From Elstera litoralis (GTDB taxonomy: Bacteria > Pseudomonadota > Alphaproteobacteria > Elsterales > Elsteraceae), in the NCBI RefSeq assembly GCF_000963705.1, contig NZ_LAJY01000210.1, positions 1 through 9,943 of the forward strand: 9,943 nucleotides of DNA, in the 5' to 3' direction. Within the stretch, counting starts at the first letter, position 1, and each line of letters starts with the position of its first letter. The position numbers and the translations under genes are program-made. The notes beneath the pieces are model-generated. The model had not been told where the DNA came from. It made no database searches and saw only the letters and a program-made list of their open reading frames with translations. Below are positions 5,486-9,943 of the stretch, one piece after another.

Positions 5486-7397
5486 TTAAGCCCGCAGCGC
5501 TGCCGCGTCCGTCAGGCCAAGCGCCTGTTCCACCGTCGCGGCGATCTGACGGGCGGAAAGGCCCGCCTCCTCATACTGCTTCGCCGGGCTGTCGTGATCG
5601 ATGAAACTATCGGGCAGCACCAGCGGGCGAACTTTCAGGCCGCCATCCAAGCGCCCGCTGAGCGCCAGATGGTGCAGGACGAGGCTGCTGAAGCCGCCGA
5701 CCGAGCCTTCTTCCACCGTTAGCAGAACCTCATGCTCAGCCGCGAGCCGGTCCACCAACTCGGTATCGAGCGGTTTGGCGAAGCGGGCATCGGCCACCGT
5801 CACCGGCAAACCACGCTGGGCCAGCAGTTCCGCCGCCGCCAGCACTTCGGCAAGCCGGGTGCCGTAGGAGAGGATGGCGGCGCGCGCGCCTTCCCTCAGA
5901 ATGCGGCCTTTCCCGATAGGCAGCGGCGTGCCGCGCTCCGGCAAATCGAGCCCGACGCCCTCGCCGCGCGGATAGCGGAAGGCGATGGGGCCAGAATCAT
6001 AGGCAGCCGCCGTCGCCACCATATGCATGAGTTCGACCTCGTCCGCCGCCGCCATCAGCACCATATTCGGCACCGCGCCCAGGAAGGCGGTATCGAAGCT
6101 GCCGGCGTGGGTCGCGCCATCGGCCCCGACCAGCCCGGCACGGTCGATAGCGAAGCGCACGGCAGATTCTGAATCGCCACGTCGTGAACGATCTGATCGT
6201 AGGCGCGCTGAAGGAAGGTCGAATAGATCGCGCAGAAGGGTTTCAGCCCTTCGCAGGCGAGCCCCGCCGCAAACGTCACCGCGTGCTGTTCGGCGATGCC
6301 CACGTCGAAGGTGCGCGTCGGGAAAAGCTTACCGAAGCCCGATAGGCCCGTACCGGAGGGCATGGCGGCGGTGATCGCGACGATGCGATTGTCGGCCTGG
6401 GCTTCGGCAATCAACCCGCGCGCAAAAACTTCCGTATAGGTCGGCACATTGCTGGCGGGCTTGGCTTGGGTGCCGGTGAGCACGTCGAACTTGCTCACCC
6501 CGTGGTATTTATCGGCGGCCTCTTCGGCGGGCTTATAGCCCCGGCCCTTTTGCGTGACCACATGGATCAGCACCGGCCCCTCGTTCGGCATATCGCGCAC
6601 ATTGCGCAGCACCGGCAGCAGGTGATCGAGGTTATGGCCGTCGATCGGGCCGATGTAATAGAAGCCCAATTCTTCGAACAAGGTGCCGCCCGACACCATG
6701 CCGCGCGCATATTCCTCGGCCTTGCGCGCCGCGCGCGTCACTGTCGGCCCCAGGGCTTGCGCCACGTCTTTGGCCAGATGGCGCAGCGAGCGATAGGATT
6801 TCGAGGAAATCAGCTTGGAGAGATAAGCACTCATCGCGCCAACGGGCCGCGAGATCGACATATCGTTATCGTTCAGGACAACCACGAGGCGCGAGCGCAT
6901 CGCGCCCGCGTTATTCATCGCCTCATAGGCCATGCCCGCGCTCATCGCACCATCGCCGATCACCGCGACGATGTTGCGCGCCTCACCCTTCAGATCGCGC
7001 GCCACCGCCATACCGAGCCCCGCCGAAATCGAGGTGGAGCTATGGGCCGCGCCGAAGGGGTCGAAGTCGCTTTCGGTCCGCCGAGTGAAGCCGGAGAGCC
7101 CGCCGCCTTGGCGCAGCGTGCGGATGCGGTCGCGGCCGCCCGGTCAGGATCTTATGGGGGTAGGCTTGATGGCCCACGTCCCAAATAAGCCGATCATGGG
7201 GCGTTTTTGAAAACGGCGTGCAGGGCAACGGTGAGTTCGACCACCCCCAACCCCGCGCCCAAATGCCCGCCGGTGCGGCTAACCGCATCGATCATCTCGG
7301 CCCGCACTTCCGCCGAAACCGTGCGCAACGCCTCGGCATCGAGGGCACGCAGACCGTCGGGGAGCGTCAATTGATCGAGCAGAGGGGTATTCACCAT
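5486..7397 (-). CDS. dxs: 1-deoxy-D-xylulose-5-phosphate synthase, frame broken three times
   Basis: Dxs condenses pyruvate and glyceraldehyde-3-phosphate to DXP with thiamine diphosphate, the entry step of the MEP isoprenoid pathway, also feeding thiamine and pyridoxal synthesis. The ATG at 7397 gives MVNTPLLDQL, a typical alphaproteobacterial N-terminus; no strong Shine-Dalgarno is visible. The corrected protein is 636 aa, normal length. Recognisable elements are GGHLGAGLG (H45), VGHQAYPHKILTGR (H76), GAAHSSTSIS (H118), the thiamine-diphosphate motif GDGAMSAG...NDND (148-178) and GIAEQHAVTF with the catalytic Glu at about 369. Three one-base breaks scatter it over four frames: an extra T in 7204-7208, an extra base in 7134-7141 and a missing G near 6161-6162. 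All motifs survive, so sequence error is far likelier than decay. It lies 30 bp after ispA and 2 nt before tlyA, in one leftward operon. Confidence 0.94.
6161..6162 (-). other. Frame break in dxs: one G missing (C on the coding strand)
   Basis: Adding one C on the coding strand restores I-Q-N-L-P-V-R-F-A-I-D-R, the expected join into the third domain region. The upstream frame otherwise continues about 35 codons and stops at 6055-6057. Confidence 0.85.
7134..7141 (-). other. Frame break in dxs: one extra base at GGCC
   Basis: The expected K-I-L-T-G-R-R-D-R-I-R-T is obtained by removing one G or C here. Which base is extra cannot be decided from the sequence alone. Confidence 0.8.
7204..7208 (-). 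other. Frame break in dxs: extra T in T-run (A on the coding strand)
   Basis: Five A's on the coding strand stand where four give A-V-F-K-T-P-H-D-R-L-I-W-D. With five, the N-terminal frame stops at 7194-7196. Confidence 0.85.
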
Positions 7398-7427
7398 CGA
7401 AATCAGTCCGGCAGAGAGCTAAGAAGA

Positions 7428-8348
7428 TTAGGCGCGGCGGTCGACGACGAAGCGCGCAACTTCGCGCAAACGCTCCGCCGCAGGACCGAAGGGGTCGAGA
7501 TGCGCGCAGGCTTGATCGGCGAGCAGAACCGCCTGTGATCGCGCCCGCTCCACCCCGAGGATCGACACGAAGGTTGCCTTATTCGCGCTCGCATCCTTGC
7601 CGGTGTCTTTGCCGGTCTCGGTGCTGGAGCCTTCAACGTCCAAAAGATCATCGGCAATCTGAAAAGCAAGCCCGAGATCATGGGCATAGGCGTTGAGCGC
7701 GTGGCGCATCTGCTGGGGCGCTTTGCCCAGAATCGCCCCGGCTTCGCAGGAGAAGGCGATAATCGCGCCGGTCTTCAAGCGTTGTAGCCGAGTGATTGCG
7801 CCGATTTCCAGCGGCAGACTTTCGGTTTCGGCCTGCAAATCCATCATCTGCCCGCCGCACATGCCGGCAATCCCCGCCGCTTGGGCGAGTTCTTTAACGA
7901 GTTCAATCCGCACCGCCGGGTCGCCGTGAACGCCGACATCGGCCAGCACTTCGAAGGCGCGCGTCAACAAGGCATCGCCCGCCAAAATCGCGGTGGCTTC
8001 ATCATACATGCGGTGAACCGTCGGGCGGCCCCGGCGCAGTTCGGCATCGTCCATCGCAGGGAGATCATCGTGAATGAGCGAATAGGTGTGCAGCATCTCG
8101 ACTGCCGCCGCCACTTTGCAGGCCGACGAGGGGGCAACATTGAACAGCGCCGCCGATTCGACCACGAGAAAGGGCCGCAAGCGCTTGCCGCCGCCTAAGA
8201 CGGCATAGCGCATCGCCGCCGACAATCGCGCCTCACCGCTTTCGCCGCCGCCGTCGGGAATCAGCCGGTCGAGCATGGCGTGAACGTCGGTCGCAACCTC
8301 GGCCATCGCCGCTTGCAGCGGCAGGGAGCGCCCGTCAAGATTGGGCAT
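7428..8348 (-). CDS. ispA: Farnesyl diphosphate synthase (geranyltranstransferase)
   Basis: IspA adds isopentenyl diphosphate to dimethylallyl and geranyl diphosphate to make farnesyl diphosphate, the precursor of quinone side chains, undecaprenyl carrier lipid and hopanoids. With the ATG at 8348 the protein is 306 aa, the usual bacterial length. It has GGGKRLRP (52-59), the first aspartate-rich motif DDLPAMDD (94-101) with the two-residue insertion of bacterial type II farnesyl synthases, GGQMMDL (165-171), KTG (192-194) and the second aspartate-rich motif DDLLD (233-237). The residues before the first motif (HTYSLIH) match E. coli IspA, favouring a C15 product. The frame stays open upstream to 8516, but that stretch is xseB read in another frame. 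GGAG at 8356-8359, 7 nt before this ATG, supports the chosen start. It overlaps xseB by 14 bp. The frame is intact. Confidence 0.95.
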   Translation of the reverse strand: MPNLDGRSLPLQAAMAEVATDVHAMLDRLIPDGGGESGEARLSAAMRYAVLGGGKRLRPFLVVESAALFNVAPSSACKVAAAVEMLHTYSLIHDDLPAMDDAELRRGRPTVHRMYDEATAILAGDALLTRAFEVLADVGVHGDPAVRIELVKELAQAAGIAGMCGGQMMDLQAETESLPLEIGAITRLQRLKTGAIIAFSCEAGAILGKAPQQMRHALNAYAHDLGLAFQIADDLLDVEGSSTETGKDTGKDASANKATFVSILGVERARSQAVLLADQACAHLDPFGPAAERLREVARFVVDRRA

Positions 8349-8574
8349 CGAACGGCTCCGTTCCAACCGCACCATCCGGCCCGGCGACAATCTTATCGAT
8401 TTTTGCTTGGGCTTCGGCGAGCTTTGCCTCGCAGTGGCGGCGCAGGCGCACGCCCCGATCATAGGCGCCCACGGCATCGTCGAGCTTGCCTTTGCCCGAT
8501 TCGAGATCGCGCACAATGGCTTCCAGTTGGGCCATCGCGTCTTCGAAGCTCAAGCCTGCAATATCGTCGCTCAT
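8335..8574 (-). CDS. xseB: Exodeoxyribonuclease VII small subunit
   Basis: XseB is the small helical subunit that binds several copies to XseA to form exonuclease VII, which degrades single-stranded DNA to oligonucleotides during repair. The 79-aa product has the family core: SFEDAMAQLEAIVRDLESGK (9-28) followed by LDDAVGAYDRGVRLRRHCEAKLAEAQAKI (about 31-59), two amphipathic helices typical of the family. The Asp/Gly/Pro-rich tail is variable in homologues. The coding-strand AGGG at 8580-8583 lies 5 nt before the ATG. It begins 21 nt after the deacetylase stop and its last 14 bp overlap the start of ispA. The xseB-ispA-dxs order is common in proteobacteria. xseA is not in the window. The frame is intact. 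Confidence 0.94.
   Translation of the reverse strand: MSDDIAGLSFEDAMAQLEAIVRDLESGKGKLDDAVGAYDRGVRLRRHCEAKLAEAQAKIDKIVAGPDGAVGTEPFDAQS
8356..8361 (-). promoter_or_regulatory. Shine-Dalgarno site of ispA, inside xseB
   Basis: The coding strand reads ACGGAG here, 7 nt before the ATG at 8348. It decides the ispA start over longer readings that would run through xseB. Confidence 0.6.
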
Positions 8575-8595
8575 TCCGACCCTAAACCCTTCCCA

Positions 8596-9551
8596 TCACG
8601 AAACATCCGGCGCGGCCATCAGCGCCGTCACATGGGCCGCTGCACTTTCGGCCAACGAGCCCAGGTCATACCCGCCCTCTAAGGTCGAAACAACCCGCCC
8701 GTCACACACATAGGCGGCAATGCGCAAAATTTCACGGGTGACCCACTGATAATCCGGCTCGAACAGCGATAGCGACGCTAAAGGATCATCGGCATGGGCA
8801 TCGAAGCCCGCCGAGATGAAAATGAAATCCGGCGAGAATTCCGACAGCGCCGGTAGAATATGTTCCGAAAAAGCATGACGGAAGTCGCTGGACCCCGCCC
8901 CCGGCGCGAGCGGCGCATTCACGATATTGCCAACGCCGCGCTCGCTGCGCCCGCCCGTGCCCGGATAGAGCGGGAACTGATGGGTCGAGCCGAAGAATAC
9001 CGCCGGTTCCGCCTCGAAAATCGCCTGGGTGCCGTTGCCGTGATGCACGTCGAAATCGATAATAGCGACGCGCTTTAGCCCATAGCGCGCCCGCGCATAG
9101 GCCGCCCCGACGGCGACATTATTGAAAAAGCAAAACCCCATCGGCTGCCGCGCCTCGGCATGATGCCCCGGCGGGCGCACCGCGCAAAAGGCGTTCGACG
9201 CTTCCCCGGCCATCACGGCATCGACCGCAGCACAGAGCGCGCCTGCCGCGCGCAAGGCGGCTTCCTTGGTACCCGTTGAGGCGATGGTATCGGTATCAAT
9301 GGCAAGATGCCGCTCTTCGCCGCCGGGAACCGGGTCCGGCATCGCCGCGAGCATGCCTTCGACAAAATCGCGCGGATGGGCCAAGGCCAGTTGATCGACG
9401 GTTGCGAGCGGGGCCTCGCGGCGTACCAAGCTTCGAACTCGGGCTCGTCCAAGCGCGCCAGAATCGCCCGCAGCCGGTCGGGGCGCTCCGGGTGCATGGG
9501 GCCGGGGTCATGGCCTAAGCAGGCCTCGTGGGTGAATAGCAGCGTCGCCAT
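8596..9551 (-). CDS. Class II histone-deacetylase-like zinc amidohydrolase, frame broken once
   Basis: The product belongs to the arginase/deacetylase zinc-hydrolase superfamily (HDAC, acetoin-utilisation AcuC, acetylpolyamine amidohydrolase). Bacteria lack histones, so the substrate is probably an acetylated polyamine, acetyl-lysine protein or small amide; the sequence does not say which. The N-terminus has HPERPDRLRAI (20-30). The catalytic core shows RPPGHHAE with the His pair at about 130-131, DFDVHHGNG with zinc ligands Asp168 and His170, SAGFDAH with zinc ligand Asp251, and EGGYDL with the transition-state Tyr295. All catalytic residues are present. The N-terminal frame departs near 9426; one extra C in the CC at 9426-9427 (G on the coding strand) joins FEAW to VRREAPLA and gives 318 aa. 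No strong Shine-Dalgarno is seen. It is the first gene of the tight block leading into xseB (21 nt away). Confidence 0.92.
9426..9427 (-). other. Frame break in deacetylase gene: one base missing
   Basis: With three G's on the coding strand the reading is F-E-A-W-V-R-R-E-A-P-L-A, matching the family pattern. With the two present, the N-terminal frame runs on in unrelated sequence. Confidence 0.75.
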
Positions 9552-9643
9552 TTTCGGGTCTTCTGACCTTTCGTTACCGCATCACCCCCCAACCGGCGTA
9601 AGCTCGGTTCCGGGGCGGCTCCCTCCCTCAGGGCGCAAGAAGA

Positions 9644-9907
9644 CTATTCCTCGCCCGTTTCGGCAGCGCAACCCGCTTCCACTAAAAAGCGCCACCCGGT
9701 CTTCTCCTCGGTTACGTCGAGCAGTCGATGTCCCGCCGCTGCGCAAAAATCCGCAAAATCCCGGTGGGTATTGGGATCGTCGGAAAGCAGAGCGATTTGT
9801 TGGCCTGCAACAATCGTTTGCATTGCTTTGCGAAAGCGCAGGATTGGTAAAGGGCAGCGCAGCCCAGTACAATCAAGAGTAATGCGTTGATCTAAAAATC
9901 GGCTCAC
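9644..9907 (-). CDS. TusA-family sulfur carrier protein
   Basis: This small cytoplasmic protein of the TusA (SirA-like) family carries sulfur as a persulfide on a conserved cysteine, for 2-thiouridine in tRNA, molybdenum-cofactor enzymes or other sulfur routes. The family signature is LDCTGLRCPLP, with the CPxP motif at residues 18-21 and Cys18 as the expected persulfide site; a second Cys at 13 is less conserved. The following helix (ILRFRKAMQ) and strand (GQQIALLSDDP) complete the two-layer fold, and 87 aa is about the normal length. The GTG at 9907 is the best start by family length. A coding-strand AAGGA at 9921-9925 lies 13 nt upstream, rather far. The frame stays open to the right edge, so an earlier start cannot be excluded. 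True TusA and paralogues such as YeeD cannot be told apart here. Confidence 0.88.
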   Translation of the reverse strand: MSRFLDQRITLDCTGLRCPLPILRFRKAMQTIVAGQQIALLSDDPNTHRDFADFCAAAGHRLLDVTEEKTGWRFLVEAGCAAETGEE

Positions 9908-9920
9908 GATTTCAGGCGAT

Positions 9921-9925
9921 TCCTT
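9921..9925 (-). promoter_or_regulatory. Possible Shine-Dalgarno site of the TusA-like gene
   Basis: AAGGA on the coding strand is 13 nt before the GTG at 9907, longer than usual. It is the only purine-rich site in the visible leader. Confidence 0.35.
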
Positions 9926-9943
9926 GAACGTTGCTCTTAGGAC

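Noticed and set aside
6466..7188. 240-codon open frame on the plus strand opposite dxs
   Set aside because: It is the complement of conserved Dxs codons and its His/Arg-rich composition is typical of antisense translation.
7428..8516. 362-aa version of IspA starting at 8516
   Set aside because: The extra 56 residues are xseB codons read in another frame and have no farnesyl-synthase similarity; the ATG at 8348 has a good ribosome site.
9552..9643. Regulatory element between the TusA-like and deacetylase genes
   Set aside because: The 92-bp gap has a C6 run and weak short repeats but no convincing promoter pair, terminator stem or riboswitch-like structure.
1..9943. A novel defence, mobile or biosynthetic system
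   Set aside because: Every gene but the left-edge one is a known chromosomal family in expected order, and I saw no repeats array, transposase, integrase or attachment site.

Overview
The window is about 10 kb of chromosomal housekeeping DNA from a GC-rich alphaproteobacterium, probably of the Rhodospirillales/Azospirillum-like part of the class. The evidence is the protein sequences (alphaproteobacterial-type Dxs, AroC and FabI), the fabI-aroC pair and the gene order deacetylase-xseB-ispA-dxs-tlyA. The exact genus cannot be fixed from the sequence alone.

Layout. The left edge (2-397, +) holds the 3' part of an unrecognised gene that is more A+T-rich than the rest. After a 109-bp spacer with a hairpin and a possible promoter comes a rightward group: fabI (enoyl-ACP reductase), aroC (chorismate synthase), an AhpD/carboxymuconolactone-decarboxylase-like gene and sppA (membrane signal-peptide peptidase). 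From the right edge a leftward group runs: a TusA-family sulfur carrier, a class II histone-deacetylase-like amidohydrolase, xseB (exonuclease VII small subunit), ispA (farnesyl diphosphate synthase), dxs (DXP synthase) and tlyA (rRNA 2'-O-methyltransferase). The two groups meet tail to tail at 4750-4753, where the sppA and tlyA stop codons overlap in a TTAA. Dxs and IspA are the first step and a late step of the same isoprenoid route. FabI and AroC act in fatty-acid elongation and the shikimate pathway.

Main caveat. Five genes (aroC, sppA, tlyA, dxs, deacetylase) cannot be read in one frame. Eight single-base frame breaks are needed to explain them, mostly in short homopolymers. Correcting each restores a full-length protein with all recognisable active-site residues. 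I read this as sequencing or assembly error, not gene decay, and annotate each as one gene with the break sites marked. Reconstructed lengths: AroC 356, SppA 577, TlyA 244, Dxs 636, deacetylase 318 aa.

I see no new defence, mobile or biosynthetic system, no RNA gene, no CRISPR array and no insertion sequence. The most interesting structural signal is a near-perfect 34-nt inverted repeat (4760-4793) lying 6 nt after the sppA stop and inside the tlyA coding end. It looks like a sppA 3'-end hairpin that doubles as codons for the TlyA catalytic tail.
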